From assembly GCF_011759605.1 (NCBI RefSeq), contig NZ_JAAOYX010000003.1, positions 608,107 to 672,106 on the forward strand: a DNA stretch of 64,000 bases, in the 5' to 3' direction. This DNA is from Luteibacter sp. SG786 (GTDB lineage: Bacteria > Pseudomonadota > Gammaproteobacteria > Xanthomonadales > Rhodanobacteraceae). Both the position numbers and the translations under genes were made by a program. A model generated the notes under the pieces. That model ran no database searches. It was not told the DNA's origin and saw only the letters and a program-made list of their open reading frames with translations. Of this stretch, positions 1-8,944 are shown piece by piece (positions within the stretch are counted from its first letter, which is position 1; each line of letters starts with the position of its first letter).

Positions 1-405
1 GCCCGAGCCGGTGGCGCCCACCACGAGGATGAGGCCGCGGGGCTCCATGATCAGGTCGCGGAAGATGGCCGGCAGGCGCAATTCCTCGAGCGAGGGGATC
101 TCGCTCTTGATGGCACGGATGACCATGCCGATCTCGCCGCGCTGCTTGAACACGTTGATACGGAAGCGTCCGGCTTCTTTCACCGCCAGCGCCATGTTCA
201 GTTCGAGATCCCGCTCGAACTGGGGCACCTGGCCCTCGTCCATGAGCGAATAGGCGATTTTCTTGACCATGCCGCTGGGCAGGCCGGTATTACCGAGCGG
301 GTAGAGCTTGCCCTCCACCTTGATGTTCACGGGGGCGCCGGTCGTCAGGAACATGTCCGACGCGCCCTTGTCCACCATCAGTTTCAGGAAATAACCGATA
401 TCCAC
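1..405 (-). CDS. pilU: PilU-type twitching motility ATPase, N-terminal part (cut by window edge)
   Basis: Only the first 135 codons are present and the gene runs off the left edge. The product reads as a PilT/PilU-family secretion ATPase, a hexameric cytoplasmic motor for type IV pilus retraction. The N-terminus carries 'KLMVDKGASDMFLT', the PilU version of the PAS-like N-domain, and the visible part ends at the Walker A glycines 'VVGATGSG'. The start is taken as GTG at 405, giving VDIGYFLKLM; an internal ATG a few codons on is the alternative. I prefer PilU to PilT because of the 'ASDMFLTTGAPVNIKVEGK' stretch. The C-terminal half cannot be judged. Confidence 0.85.
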   Translation of the reverse strand, partial: MDIGYFLKLMVDKGASDMFLTTGAPVNIKVEGKLYPLGNTGLPSGMVKKIAYSLMDEGQVPQFERDLELNMALAVKEAGRFRINVFKQRGEIGMVIRAIKSEIPSLEELRLPAIFRDLIMEPRGLILVVGATGSG

Positions 406-498
406 CTAAACCCCCGGGCGTTCGCATTACAATCGAGAAGACGGTCTCACTGACCTGTATATCGACAATATCTCGCAAATCTGTACGAGGAACGAGTG

Positions 499-1023
499 AT
501 GGTGCACATCTTGCCGCCGAAGGCCCTGTCCAGGGGCCGTCGGCTTCTCGGGCTGGCTTCCCTGGCCCTGGCTATCGCCACCCTCGCTGGCTGCGCCAGC
601 GTGCCGCCGCCGGATGGCGCCATGAATCAGGCGCTGGCCCAGCTGCAGGCCGCTCGGGATGCGGGCGCCGCCGATTATGCGCCGGTGGACCTGGACTACG
701 CCCAGGGTAAGTTCCGCCAGGCCCAGGCCGCCATGGCCAGCCGTAAATACGAAGAGGCCGCCCTGCTGGCAGACGAGTCCAGGGCCGACAGCGAATTGGC
801 CCGTGCCAAGGCCCGCCTGGGCGCGGCCCGGGCCCAGAACACGGCCAAGAGCAAGGAAAATTCCAAAATGCGCGTGGACATGATCGACAACCACGCCAAC
901 GACACGGTGCCTATTCCGAGCAACGTGCAGGAGTCGGAAACCGTCCTGCCCGAGCCCGTCGACAACACGCCTCCGCCCGCCGGCGGCGAAACCCTGCCGC
1001 TGAACAATCAGGGAGGCCAGTGA
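499..1023 (+). CDS. DUF4398-type outer-membrane lipoprotein
   Basis: A 174-residue predicted lipoprotein. After a basic N-terminus and a hydrophobic segment comes the lipobox 'LAGCAS' (Cys near residue 31), so it should be lipid-anchored in the envelope. The mature part is alpha-helical and Ala/Gln-rich ('AQLQAARDAGAADYAPVDL'), as in DUF4398 proteins, and ends in a Pro-rich acidic tail. A GTG lies directly before the ATG at 499; the GAGG at 487-490 could serve either. It overlaps the next gene by one base (TGATG), so the two are probably translated together. Function is unknown; DUF4398 proteins often sit beside OmpA-like proteins. Confidence 0.78.
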   Translation: MVHILPPKALSRGRRLLGLASLALAIATLAGCASVPPPDGAMNQALAQLQAARDAGAADYAPVDLDYAQGKFRQAQAAMASRKYEEAALLADESRADSELARAKARLGAARAQNTAKSKENSKMRVDMIDNHANDTVPIPSNVQESETVLPEPVDNTPPPAGGETLPLNNQGGQ

Positions 1024-1685
1024 TGAAGCGCTCCACCACCCTCCTTTCGGCCCTGGTTCTTGCCGTTTCCGCGGGAACGGCGCTGGCCGCTACCGAAGAC
1101 CTCGACGTCCGTCGGCTCACATCCAGCCTCGACCAGCTCTCCGCCGATCCGGCCCTGGGCGGGTATGCGCAGGCCGAACAGGCCCGCGCGCGCGAGGCGA
1201 TCAGCCAGATGGCCCAGTACAAGCCCAAGGACAAGCTCCACGGGCATTACCTCTACATCGCCGAGCGGCGTGTGGACATCGCCAAGGCCATGGCCCAGTA
1301 CCAGGACGCCCAGGTGAAGAGCGCCCAGCTGGACCGCGAGCACGACGCCATCCTGCTCGAGGCCAGCCGGCTCGATGCCGAGATGGCGCGCCGCCAGCTC
1401 GAACAGCAGCGCTTGCAGAACCAGATGATCCAGGAAGAGGCCGCGCGCCTGCAGCAGCAGGGCGTGGAGTACTCCCAGGCGCTGGAGCAGGCCAAGGCCG
1501 AGGGCGAAAAGGCCCGGCAGGTCGCCGCCGCCCAGGCCCGTGTGGCCAACGCCGCCAAGAAGCAGGCAGCCCTTGCCGAAGCCGCCGCTCGCGCGATGCG
1601 CGACATGAACTCGTCCGATGGCGGGGCTCCGGCGTCGACGCCGGCCACGACCTCGCCCAAGAAGTCGAAGAAGGGCGGCCAGTAA
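1023..1685 (+). CDS. Secreted coiled-coil DUF4398-type protein
   Basis: A 220-residue protein with a clear Sec signal peptide (KRSTTLLSALVLAVSAGTALA, cleavage after ALA). The mature part is almost wholly helical. Residues about 95-190 are a long coiled coil rich in Ala, Gln, Glu and Arg, and the tail is short and Lys-rich ('SPKKSKKGGQ'). The segment 'AREAISQMAQYKPKDKLHGH' resembles the DUF4398 repeat, so this looks like a paralogous partner of the preceding lipoprotein, with which it shares the TGATG junction. It is probably periplasmic, perhaps peptidoglycan- or OmpA-associated. No enzyme motif is visible. Confidence 0.72.
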   Translation: MKRSTTLLSALVLAVSAGTALAATEDLDVRRLTSSLDQLSADPALGGYAQAEQARAREAISQMAQYKPKDKLHGHYLYIAERRVDIAKAMAQYQDAQVKSAQLDREHDAILLEASRLDAEMARRQLEQQRLQNQMIQEEAARLQQQGVEYSQALEQAKAEGEKARQVAAAQARVANAAKKQAALAEAAARAMRDMNSSDGGAPASTPATTSPKKSKKGGQ

Positions 1686-1695
1686 GGCCGCCTCC

Positions 1696-1801
1696 GTAGG
1701 AGCGCGCCCTGCGCACGACATGTTTTGAGGCCAAGCCCCGAAGCTGGCGAGCCAGCCTGGGCGCAGCCGCGAAAACATGTCGCGCGCAGGCGCGCTCCTA
1801 C
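1696..1801. repeat. REP-like imperfect palindrome (GTAGGAGCGCGCC arms)
   Basis: The outer arms GTAGGAGCGCGCC (1696-1708) and GGCGCGCTCCTAC (1788-1801) are inverted copies. Pairing continues inwards through ACATGTTTT/AAAACATGT, and a second small hairpin (GCTGGCGAGCCAGC, from 1743) sits in the centre. This is the shape of a bacterial interspersed mosaic or REP doublet. It lies between two plus-strand genes and could also act as an mRNA hairpin for the DUF4398 pair upstream. Confidence 0.7.
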
Positions 1802-2089
1802 AGCATGTCACTGCGCCGCGCTGCGGCACCTGCTGCGTAAACCGTTGCGCCAGCAACTATTTTTTAGCGGTTTTTTGAGGAAAATCGCTCTTGCGGGTCC
1901 TCCGCGAGCGGAGTAGCTTCGATCCCCCGTCACGGAAAAAACACGTGGCGGCCCTGCCGGAGCATGCGTACGTCTACCCAGGCACATAGCATCGCTGTTT
2001 TCCCCGACCGCCGATGCGCGGATCGTGCCCGCATGGCTCCCCTCACGACCGGCCCCACTACGGGCCGATCCCACCGCGAGGAGATCGAT
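1802..2089. other. Intergenic stretch with no recognised gene
   Basis: With the repeat before it this makes a 404-base gap. It has an unusually T-rich patch near 1859-1877 and then ordinary GC-rich sequence up to the YdcH-type gene. I looked for 6S RNA, SRP RNA and tRNA signatures and recognised none. The last 20 bases hold the ribosome binding site of the next gene. Confidence 0.5.
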
Positions 2090-2317
2090 ATGTTCGAAAA
2101 CCAGCAGCGTGACGACGTCGAGAAGTTCATCCATGCCGATGCCGAGACTCGCCGTCTCTATTTCCGCCACAAGGAACTCGATTCCAAGCTCGAAGACGCC
2201 GGCAGGGGCTGCCTGGCGCTGGGCGACGAGGCCCTCACCCAGATGAAGCGGGAGAAGCTGCAGGCCAAGGTCCAACTGGAGCGAATGTGGGATCGGTGGC
2301 GACAGTCGCCGCACTGA
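2090..2317 (+). CDS. YdcH/DUF465-family small protein
   Basis: A 75-residue, highly charged, helical protein. Features such as 'FIHADAETRRLYFRHKELDSK' and the closing 'QMKREKLQAKVQLERMW' match the YdcH/DUF465 family (usually 65-80 residues, unknown function, helical hairpin). The ATG at 2090 follows GCGAGGAGAT at suitable spacing; an upstream in-frame start at 1964 lacks both a binding site and family similarity. A strong terminator follows directly, so it is probably a single-gene transcript. Confidence 0.82.
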   Translation: MFENQQRDDVEKFIHADAETRRLYFRHKELDSKLEDAGRGCLALGDEALTQMKREKLQAKVQLERMWDRWRQSPH

Positions 2318-2341
2318 CGCCCAGCCGGGCCGAACATGAGG

Positions 2342-2370
2342 AAAACGGGCGCTTCTGGCGCCCGTTTTTT
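2342..2370 (+). terminator. Rho-independent terminator after the YdcH-type gene
   Basis: The eight-base-pair stem ACGGGCGC (2345-2352) / GCGCCCGT (2358-2365) has a five-base loop and is followed by a run of T. Confidence 0.88.
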
Positions 2371-2542
2371 ATGGGGCGCGGTAAAAAACGGTGCCGGCGA
2401 AAGGAACCGACCCGTTCCGGGGCGGTCCATACACCGTTTTGGCTCGGCCGAGAAGCCGGGCATCGGTTCAGTGGCGCACCCTTTATCATGTGGGCCAGCA
2501 GGCGCGGTCACCGGATCGTGCCGGATCAACCACGGAGTTCCA

Positions 2543-3913
2543 ATGAGTGTTCACGACAGCATCCTCGAATTGATCGGTCGCACCCCGATGGTGCGCGCCC
2601 AACATCTGGATGCGGGCTGTTGCGAACTGTTCCTGAAGCTGGAAAGTGCCAATCCCGGCGGTTCGGTGAAGGATCGGATCGGTCGTTCGATGATCGAAGG
2701 CGCCGAGCGCGCAGGCAAGATCAAGCCGGGCGACACCCTGGTCGAGGGCACGGCGGGCAATACGGGCCTGGGCCTCGCCCTTGTCGCACAGCAGAAGGGG
2801 TATCGTCTCGTTCTCGTGGTGCCGGACAAGATGAGCCGGGAGAAGATCTTCAACCTGAAGGCCATGGGCGCGGAGGTCGTGCTCACGCGCTCCGATGTGG
2901 CCAAGGGGCACCCGGAGTACTACCAGGACATGGCCGAGCGCATCGCGCGCGAAACCCCCGGGGCGTATTTCATCAACCAGTTCGGCAATCCCGACAACCC
3001 GCTGGCACATGTCCAGACCACCGGCCCCGAAATCCTCGAGCAGCTCGACGGAAAGGTGGATGCCATCGTGGTCGGCTGCGGCTCGTCCGGCACCATGAGC
3101 GGGCTTACGGCCTATCTTCGCGAGCATTCGCCGAACACGGAAATCGTCCTGGCCGACCCCGTCGGTTCGATCCTCGCGCAATATATCAACGAGGGCACCC
3201 TGTCGGAGAAGTCGGGCAGCTGGATGGTCGAGGGCATCGGCGAGGATTTCCTTCCCTCGATCAGCGACTTCTCGATGGTGAAGAAGGCCTACGCCATCAG
3301 CGACAAGGAAAGCTTCCTCGCGGCCCGCGAACTCCTGGCCAAGGAAGGCGTGCTCGGTGGGTCCTCCACCGGAACGTTGCTGGCCGCGGCGCTGAAGTAT
3401 TGCCGCGAGCAGACCACGCCCAAGCGCGTCGTCACGCTCGTCTGCGACACCGGCAACAAGTACCTGTCGAAGATGTACAACGATTACTGGATGCTGGACA
3501 ACGGCTTCCTCGAACGCGAGCAGCATGGCGACCTGCGCGACCTGATCCTGCGGCCGTATGCGCAGCGCGACACGGTCGTGGTCAAGCCGCAGGATCTGCT
3601 GATCACCGCCTACAACCGCATGAAGCTGTACGACGTATCGCAGTTGCCGGTCATGGAAGACGACCGACTCGTCGGCATCCTCGACGAGTCGGACGTGCTG
3701 CTGCACGTGCATGCCGACAGTGCGAAGTTTCGCGATCCGGTGTCCACCGCCATGATCGCATCGCCGGAAATGCTCCAGGTCACGGCACCCATCGAAGCGC
3801 TGTTACCCGTGTTCGAGAAGGGCCACGTCGCCATCGTGGTCGACGGGGAGCAGTTCCTCGGGTTGATCACTCGCATCGATCTCTTGAACTACCTGCGTCG
3901 CAAAGTGAATTAA
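2543..3913 (+). CDS. cbs: Cystathionine beta-synthase, PLP enzyme with C-terminal CBS pair
   Basis: A 456-residue fold-type II PLP enzyme that condenses serine (or a related donor) with homocysteine, the first step of reverse transsulfuration. 'SANPGGSVKDR' places the PLP lysine at about K43; 'EGTAGNTGLGLA' and 'GCGSSGTMSG' are cofactor-binding loops. Two CBS domains follow (about 340-395 and 400-456), as in the regulated eukaryote-like enzymes and unlike plain cysteine synthase. The start is ATG 2543; longer in-frame starts run back through the terminator. It is separated from glmS by 17 bases, probably in one operon. Its partner in the pathway may be the gamma-lyase/synthase at 15721. Confidence 0.9.
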   Translation: MSVHDSILELIGRTPMVRAQHLDAGCCELFLKLESANPGGSVKDRIGRSMIEGAERAGKIKPGDTLVEGTAGNTGLGLALVAQQKGYRLVLVVPDKMSREKIFNLKAMGAEVVLTRSDVAKGHPEYYQDMAERIARETPGAYFINQFGNPDNPLAHVQTTGPEILEQLDGKVDAIVVGCGSSGTMSGLTAYLREHSPNTEIVLADPVGSILAQYINEGTLSEKSGSWMVEGIGEDFLPSISDFSMVKKAYAISDKESFLAARELLAKEGVLGGSSTGTLLAAALKYCREQTTPKRVVTLVCDTGNKYLSKMYNDYWMLDNGFLEREQHGDLRDLILRPYAQRDTVVVKPQDLLITAYNRMKLYDVSQLPVMEDDRLVGILDESDVLLHVHADSAKFRDPVSTAMIASPEMLQVTAPIEALLPVFEKGHVAIVVDGEQFLGLITRIDLLNYLRRKVN

Positions 3914-3930
3914 GGAACAGGGGAAGCGTC

Positions 3931-5760
3931 ATGTGTGGAATCGTCGCCGCTGTCGCGCAGCGTGATATAGCACCCATCCTCATCGCGGGTCTGAAAGCCC
4001 TCGAGTACCGCGGATACGATTCCGCGGGCATGGCCATCGCCGATGGCGGCGAAATTCGCCGTGTGCGCGCCAAGGGCAAGGTTCGCGAGATGGAAGCCCT
4101 CTACGACGCGGACCCGGTGCCCGGCGGCACCGGCATCGCGCATACCCGTTGGGCCACGCACGGCGTGCCTAGCGAAAAGAACGCGCATCCGCACGTGCAG
4201 GGCCGCATCGCCATCGTGCACAACGGCATCATCGAAAACCATGCCACCTTGCGCGAGTCGCTCAAGGCAAAGGGGCGCAGCTTTCTTTCCGAGACCGATA
4301 CGGAAGTCATGGGCGCCGTCATCGACGAGCACGTGCAGGCCGGCAAGTCCCTGCGCCAGGCGGTGACGGCTGCCGTGCGCGAGCTGGAAGGGGCTTATGC
4401 CATCGCTGTGATGAGCCTTGACGAGCCCGAGCGCATCGTCGGCGCCCGACGCGGGTGCCCCCTGCTGGTGGGCATCGGCATCGGAGAACACTTCCTCGGT
4501 TCCGATGCGCAGGCCCTCATCAAGGTCACCAACCGCATGATGTACCTGGAAGAGGACGACGTCGTCGAGATCACTCGCGACAGCGTCGCTGTCTTCGGGC
4601 TCGACGGCAGCCCCGTCGACCGCACGGCCCACGAGAGCGAAATCAGCGCCGATTCCGTCGAGCGCGGCGAATACCGGCACTACATGCAGAAGGAAATCTT
4701 CGAGCAGCCGCGCGCGGTGGCCGACACGCTCGAAGGCCGCATCGGTCCGCACGGCGTGCTGCCGAATATCTTCGGTATCGATGCAGACCCGATCCTCGAC
4801 AAGACCCGCGGCATTCATATCGTGGCCTGCGGTACCAGCTACCACGCCGGCATGGTGGCGAAGTATTGGATCGAGCAGCTGGCGCGCATTCCGGTCGTGG
4901 TCGAGGTGGCCAGCGAATACCGCTACCGCGATGTCGTGGTTCCCGAGGACACCCTGTTCGTGGCGGTGTCGCAGTCGGGCGAAACCGCCGACACGCTCGC
5001 GGCCATGCGCGAATCGCGCCGCCGTGGCTATCTCGCCACGTTCGCCATCTGCAACGTCCCCGAGTCCTCTGTCGTGCGCGAGTCCGATCTGCGCCTCATG
5101 ACCCGGGCCGGCCCGGAGATCGGCGTGGCCTCGACGAAGGCCTTCACCACCCAATTGGCGGCGTTTGCGTTGCTGGCGCTCGACCTGGGCCGCCGGCGCG
5201 GTCTGGACAATGCGCGCTACCTCGAGCACTGCAAGGAGTTGCAGTCGCTACCGCGTTACCTCGAGAACGCCTTGCAGACCGAACCTGCCGTGCTGAAGAT
5301 CGCCGATCACTTCATCAACAAGCAGCACGCCCTGTTCCTCGGGCGCGGCGCGCAGTTTCCGGTGGCCTTGGAAGGCTCGCTGAAGCTCAAGGAGATCTCC
5401 TACATCCACGCCGAAGCCTACCCGGCGGGCGAGTTGAAGCACGGCCCCCTGGCGCTCGTGGACGAGAACATGCCCATCGTGGCGGTCGCGCCGAACGGCC
5501 CGCTGCTGGACAAGCTGAAGTCCAACCTGCAGGAAGTGCGCGCGCGCGGCGGCGAGCTGATCGTGTTCGCCGACGAGCGGGCGGAAATGGAAGACGGCAC
5601 CGAGCACGTCGCCATGGTCCGCGTGGACGGCGGCGGCGACCTGATCGCCCCGGCCGTGTTCACCGTGCCGATGCAACTGCTGGCTTACCACGTGGCGGTG
5701 CAGCGTGGCACGGATGTCGACCAGCCGCGTAACCTGGCGAAATCGGTCACTGTCGAGTGA
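3931..5760 (+). CDS. glmS: Glutamine--fructose-6-phosphate aminotransferase (isomerizing)
   Basis: A 609-residue enzyme making glucosamine-6-phosphate from fructose-6-phosphate and glutamine, the entry to UDP-GlcNAc for peptidoglycan and LPS. The N-terminus is MCGIVAAV, so Cys2 becomes the glutaminase nucleophile after Met removal; 'YRGYDSAG' and 'HNGIIENH' are glutaminase motifs. Two SIS domains fill about 280-600, and the end 'NLAKSVTVE' is the canonical C-terminus. Length is normal. A binding site (AGGGGAAG) precedes ATG 3931. The stop overlaps the GTG of the next gene. Confidence 0.97.
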   Translation: MCGIVAAVAQRDIAPILIAGLKALEYRGYDSAGMAIADGGEIRRVRAKGKVREMEALYDADPVPGGTGIAHTRWATHGVPSEKNAHPHVQGRIAIVHNGIIENHATLRESLKAKGRSFLSETDTEVMGAVIDEHVQAGKSLRQAVTAAVRELEGAYAIAVMSLDEPERIVGARRGCPLLVGIGIGEHFLGSDAQALIKVTNRMMYLEEDDVVEITRDSVAVFGLDGSPVDRTAHESEISADSVERGEYRHYMQKEIFEQPRAVADTLEGRIGPHGVLPNIFGIDADPILDKTRGIHIVACGTSYHAGMVAKYWIEQLARIPVVVEVASEYRYRDVVVPEDTLFVAVSQSGETADTLAAMRESRRRGYLATFAICNVPESSVVRESDLRLMTRAGPEIGVASTKAFTTQLAAFALLALDLGRRRGLDNARYLEHCKELQSLPRYLENALQTEPAVLKIADHFINKQHALFLGRGAQFPVALEGSLKLKEISYIHAEAYPAGELKHGPLALVDENMPIVAVAPNGPLLDKLKSNLQEVRARGGELIVFADERAEMEDGTEHVAMVRVDGGGDLIAPAVFTVPMQLLAYHVAVQRGTDVDQPRNLAKSVTVE

Positions 5761-6230
5761 GCGACGAGCCGTTCGTTCATGCCCTCGCCGATGTGCAGAC
5801 CCTGCGCATCGGTGCCCGCACGCGGGTCTGGCAGTTCGTGGTGATCCTTCCGGGCGCCACCATTGGCGAGGACTGCAACATCTGCTCGCACTGCTTTGTC
5901 GAGAACGACGTGCTCGTGGGCGATCGGGTGACGGTGAAGAGCGGGGTGCAGTTGTGGGATGGCTTGCGGCTGGAGGATGACGTTTTCGTCGGGCCGAATG
6001 TGACCTTCACCAATGACAGGTTTCCCAGGTCCCGCGTCTACACGGGCGAGTTTCCTCGCACTCTCGTGCGTCAGGGGGCGTCGATCGGCGGCGGCGCGAC
6101 GATTTTGCCCGGGATCGAGATTGGCCGACACGCCATGATCGGTGCCGGTGCCGTCGTGACCCAGGACGTTCCCGAACGGGCAATCGTCGTGGGCAATCCC
6201 GCACGCATCGTCGGATATGCCGATCCCTAA
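5757..6230 (+). CDS. Left-handed beta-helix acyltransferase (FdtC/WxcM-N-like)
   Basis: A 157-residue hexapeptide-repeat protein: '[20 protein letters not shown]', '[12 protein letters not shown]' and '[20 protein letters not shown]' are coils of a left-handed beta helix, and '[11 protein letters not shown]' is the typical xenobiotic/sugar acyltransferase end. The closest family I recognise is the dTDP-amino-deoxyhexose N-acetyltransferases (FdtC-like). It starts with GTG inside the end of glmS (GTGA overlap), so it is translationally coupled. No dTDP-amino-sugar aminotransferase is visible in the window, so the acceptor sugar is unknown. Its TAA stop overlaps the stop of the convergent gene. 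Confidence 0.8.
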   Translation: MSDEPFVHALADVQTLRIGARTRVWQFVVILPGATIGEDCNICSHCFVENDVLVGDRVTVKSGVQLWDGLRLEDDVFVGPNVTFTNDRFPRSRVYTGEFPRTLVRQGASIGGGATILPGIEIGRHAMIGAGAVVTQDVPERAIVVGNPARIVGYADP

Positions 6231-7216
6231 GGATCCCTGGCGATGGAAGGCCCCGGGATGCCTAGGTAGAACAGGCGCTTCATCTCCCTGCGGGCCCGGG
6301 TTACCGCATCCATGATGACACCGCATACCACCGAGATGGCAGCGATCAGCGCGAGGCCGGTGGATAGCATGGCCGTCGGCAATCGCGGCACTTCGTGGGT
6401 GGCGAGATAGGTCGTCAATAGCGGTACGGCGATCGCCACGCCAATCGATAGCGACAGTGCGCCTACCAGGCCAAAGAATTGCAGGGGGCGTTCGGCCACG
6501 AACAGACGAAGGATCATTCGCAGTATCCGTAGCCCGTCTTTGTAAGTGGAGAGTTTGCTTTCCGATCCCTCGGGCCTTGTGGAGTAGGGCGTATCCATTT
6601 CGCTCCAGGGCATGCGCAGTTCGAGCGCATGCACGGTCAATTCGGTTTCCGTTTCGAAACCGACGGAGAGTGCGGGAAACGACTTCACGTAGCGGCGGGT
6701 AAACACGCGGTAGCCGGACAGCATGTCGGTGAACGCGCCACCGAAGATCATGGCCACGCAACTGGTCAGCATGCGGTTGCCAAGGCGATGGCCGCTGCGG
6801 TAAGCCCCCGCCAGGTTGTCGTCCTTGCGTACGCCCACCAGCATGTCCGACCCGTCGTGCAGCAGCCGCATAATCATCGCCGGGGCGCTGGTCGCGTCGT
6901 AGGTGGCATCGCCATCGACAAGCACATACACGTCAGCGTCGACATCGGCGAACATGCGGCGGACCACGTTGCCCTTGCCGCGCAGGCCGACGGTGCGCAC
7001 GATGGCCCCGGCGTCCCTCGCGATCTCAGCGGTCCTGTCCGTGGATGCATTGTCGAAGACGTGGATACGGGCATGCGGCAGGGCGGCGCGAAAATCCCGG
7101 ACCACGCTCGCTATGGCCAGTTCCTCATTGAAGCAGGGAATCAGCACGGCGACGTCCTGACCGTGGGACGGAGTGGCTGTATGCATGAGGCGTTCGTTCC
7201 CCTGGTGGATCGGCAT
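6227..7216 (-). CDS. Membrane-anchored family 2 glycosyltransferase (DPM1/GtrB-like)
   Basis: A 329-residue GT2: '[18 protein letters not shown]' is the nucleotide-sugar binding start, '[10 protein letters not shown]' the DxD metal motif, and '[16 protein letters not shown]' an acceptor-loop motif of polyprenyl-phosphate glycosyltransferases. Two TM helices near the C-terminus (about 250-310) anchor it in the inner membrane. Likely role: move a sugar onto a lipid carrier. ATG 7216 (after GAGG) is chosen; ATG 7186 also has an AGGGA upstream and gives a product starting MHTATPSH. It is divergent from the membrane protein at 7288, a candidate user of the lipid-linked sugar. Confidence 0.82.
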   Translation of the reverse strand: MPIHQGNERLMHTATPSHGQDVAVLIPCFNEELAIASVVRDFRAALPHARIHVFDNASTDRTAEIARDAGAIVRTVGLRGKGNVVRRMFADVDADVYVLVDGDATYDATSAPAMIMRLLHDGSDMLVGVRKDDNLAGAYRSGHRLGNRMLTSCVAMIFGGAFTDMLSGYRVFTRRYVKSFPALSVGFETETELTVHALELRMPWSEMDTPYSTRPEGSESKLSTYKDGLRILRMILRLFVAERPLQFFGLVGALSLSIGVAIAVPLLTTYLATHEVPRLPTAMLSTGLALIAAISVVCGVIMDAVTRARREMKRLFYLGIPGPSIARDP

Positions 7217-7230
7217 GTCTGCCTCGATTG

Positions 7231-7236
7231 TATAAT
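7231..7236 (+). promoter_or_regulatory. Candidate -10 box (TATAAT) in the divergent spacer
   Basis: A perfect TATAAT lies 52 bases before the ATG of the membrane-protein gene at 7288. No convincing -35 is seen 17 bases upstream, so this is only a candidate. In the other direction the same spacer reads TATACAAT. Confidence 0.35.
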
Positions 7237-7287
7237 CTGCGAACCAGCGCCGGTGCACGGGCTGCGACCGAAGAGGAGACGTCCTTG

Positions 7288-8883
7288 ATGTACTGGAAGG
7301 AAGCCTGGGCCGCCCGCCTGGCGTGGATGCTGCCGCTTGGCGCGTTCCTTGGCCTCGTTCTCGTCCATTCGGATCTTCCTGGGATCTATATGGACGCCGT
7401 CAATCCGGACTTCCTCGCGGCCCAGTGGTTACATCGTGGGCACAACCCCGGCGCAGGCATCCCGTCCAAGATTTTCCCCATCCTCGGAAGCTTCTACCAC
7501 GGGCTGCAGAACGCTTACCTGGGCCTGCCCTTCTTCGCCGTGACGGGATTCAGCGTCACCTCCTTGCGCCTCGAGCAGGCAGTCTTCGGTCTGATCCTGC
7601 TGACGGCGCTCTACCACCTTGTCCGTCGCCTCACAGGAACGCGCGCACTGGCATTGGTGGCCGGCCTCGGCCTTGCGACGGAACTCGCCTTCACGGCCTC
7701 GTTTCGTACCCAGTTCTACATCGTGCTCGGCGGTGCCGCGTGGCTCGTCGTATCGATGCTGCTCGCGCTTCCGGCCGAGAGCGGATCGTGGCTCGTCCGG
7801 CGCCGGGTGTTCTGGTCTGGTGTTTTTTTTGGCCTCGCCAGTTATGGTTACTTCGTGCTGGCCTTCTTCGCGCCGGCAATGGCCATCCTGGTGGCCTGCT
7901 GGATACCCCGTCGCGATTGGGCACGCTGGTTGGCCGGTGCCGTTGTCGGTGTTTCACCCTTTCTGCTCGGGTTCCTCTCTCTGCTGGCGAAGAAGCATGG
8001 CGTCGAGCCGACTCTCGAGTTCGTGCGCGGGATGCTCGGGCAGCTCAAACCGTTCGACGCCAGTGGCGCTTCCGGAAACAACCTTCAATATGCGTGGGAC
8101 ATGGTCGGACTGGCGACCAGCGATGCCGCCAACGAGGGCATGATCTTCGGCCAAGGGCTGCCCAGCGCATGGGGGACAATGAAGGTCTGGTGGCTGGTTG
8201 TGGCTATCGCAGGCCTCGTCGCGATCGGTATCGTCCATGTACTGAAGCATCAGCCGCGGGCGGTGATATCGATTCTTCCGGCGCTGATGCCGATCTCCTT
8301 CGTTGCCTTGGCGTCCTTGTTCGGTCATCGACTTTGGGCGCACCACTTCAGTGTGCTCTTGCCATTCGTCTATCTGCTGCCGGTTCTCCTGCTTGCGAAA
8401 CTCGCCGAGCTGGTGCGTCTTCCCTCTCGTCCCGTCCGACTGGCGATTGTCGCGGTGCTTGCGCTGGCGATGATTGGCGGAAACCTCGTCCAGCAGGCCC
8501 GCTTCCACGAATGGCTGGTAAAGACCGGAGGTCGCGGCCACAGCAGTGACGCGCTCACGACGCTGGCCCTTGAAGCTCGGGGCGCGCCGGTTAACGTGGC
8601 TTATCTGTTTCCGGAATGGGGGTTCTTCACCTCATTCGCTTTCCTCACCGAAAATGGCGTGCGCTACGGCGTGGATATCGAGCCCGATACGATCGGCAAG
8701 CTCAAGAAGGACGGCATTACGGAGTTCCGTCTTGTTTACTGGAACCTGGCTGAGGAGAGCCGGTATCGGCAGGTGTTGCTGGCCTCCGGCATATCGGCGA
8801 CGGAATCTAGGACGTTCCGTTCCAGGGAAGGCCAGTCGGTGTTTTATTGGTTGCGGGGTGGAGTAGTGGAGCGACAGCCCTGA
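7288..8883 (+). CDS. Polytopic membrane protein, GT-C/ArnT-like (unassigned)
   Basis: A 531-residue inner-membrane protein with about ten TM helices and a soluble C-terminal part of roughly 110 residues. The plan resembles the GT39/GT83 family: an acidic motif in the first periplasmic loop ('DLPGIYMDAVNPDF') after TM1, then many TM segments. Such enzymes transfer sugars from polyprenyl phosphates, which fits the adjacent divergent GT2. ATG 7288 follows a good GAGGAG site. A T8 run at 7823-7830 lies inside the coding region. I do not recognise a named family. Confidence 0.7.
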   Translation: MYWKEAWAARLAWMLPLGAFLGLVLVHSDLPGIYMDAVNPDFLAAQWLHRGHNPGAGIPSKIFPILGSFYHGLQNAYLGLPFFAVTGFSVTSLRLEQAVFGLILLTALYHLVRRLTGTRALALVAGLGLATELAFTASFRTQFYIVLGGAAWLVVSMLLALPAESGSWLVRRRVFWSGVFFGLASYGYFVLAFFAPAMAILVACWIPRRDWARWLAGAVVGVSPFLLGFLSLLAKKHGVEPTLEFVRGMLGQLKPFDASGASGNNLQYAWDMVGLATSDAANEGMIFGQGLPSAWGTMKVWWLVVAIAGLVAIGIVHVLKHQPRAVISILPALMPISFVALASLFGHRLWAHHFSVLLPFVYLLPVLLLAKLAELVRLPSRPVRLAIVAVLALAMIGGNLVQQARFHEWLVKTGGRGHSSDALTTLALEARGAPVNVAYLFPEWGFFTSFAFLTENGVRYGVDIEPDTIGKLKKDGITEFRLVYWNLAEESRYRQVLLASGISATESRTFRSREGQSVFYWLRGGVVERQP

Positions 8884-8944
8884 GGTTTCTTGAGTGAGCG
8901 GGGTTTCTGGACGAAAATGCCCCGTCCCGTGCTGGAATGCCCCC

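Noticed and set aside
1802-2089. 6S or SRP RNA gene
   Set aside because: The T-rich patch drew attention, but neither the 6S bubble nor the SRP apical loop is recognisable.
2287-3930. A very long open frame reading into glmS from upstream
   Set aside because: It is the second frame of the cystathionine beta-synthase gene; GlmS must start at MCGIV because Cys2 is catalytic.
3910-5229. A long minus-strand frame opposite glmS
   Set aside because: High GC makes long antisense frames common here; it has no family features and glmS is certain.
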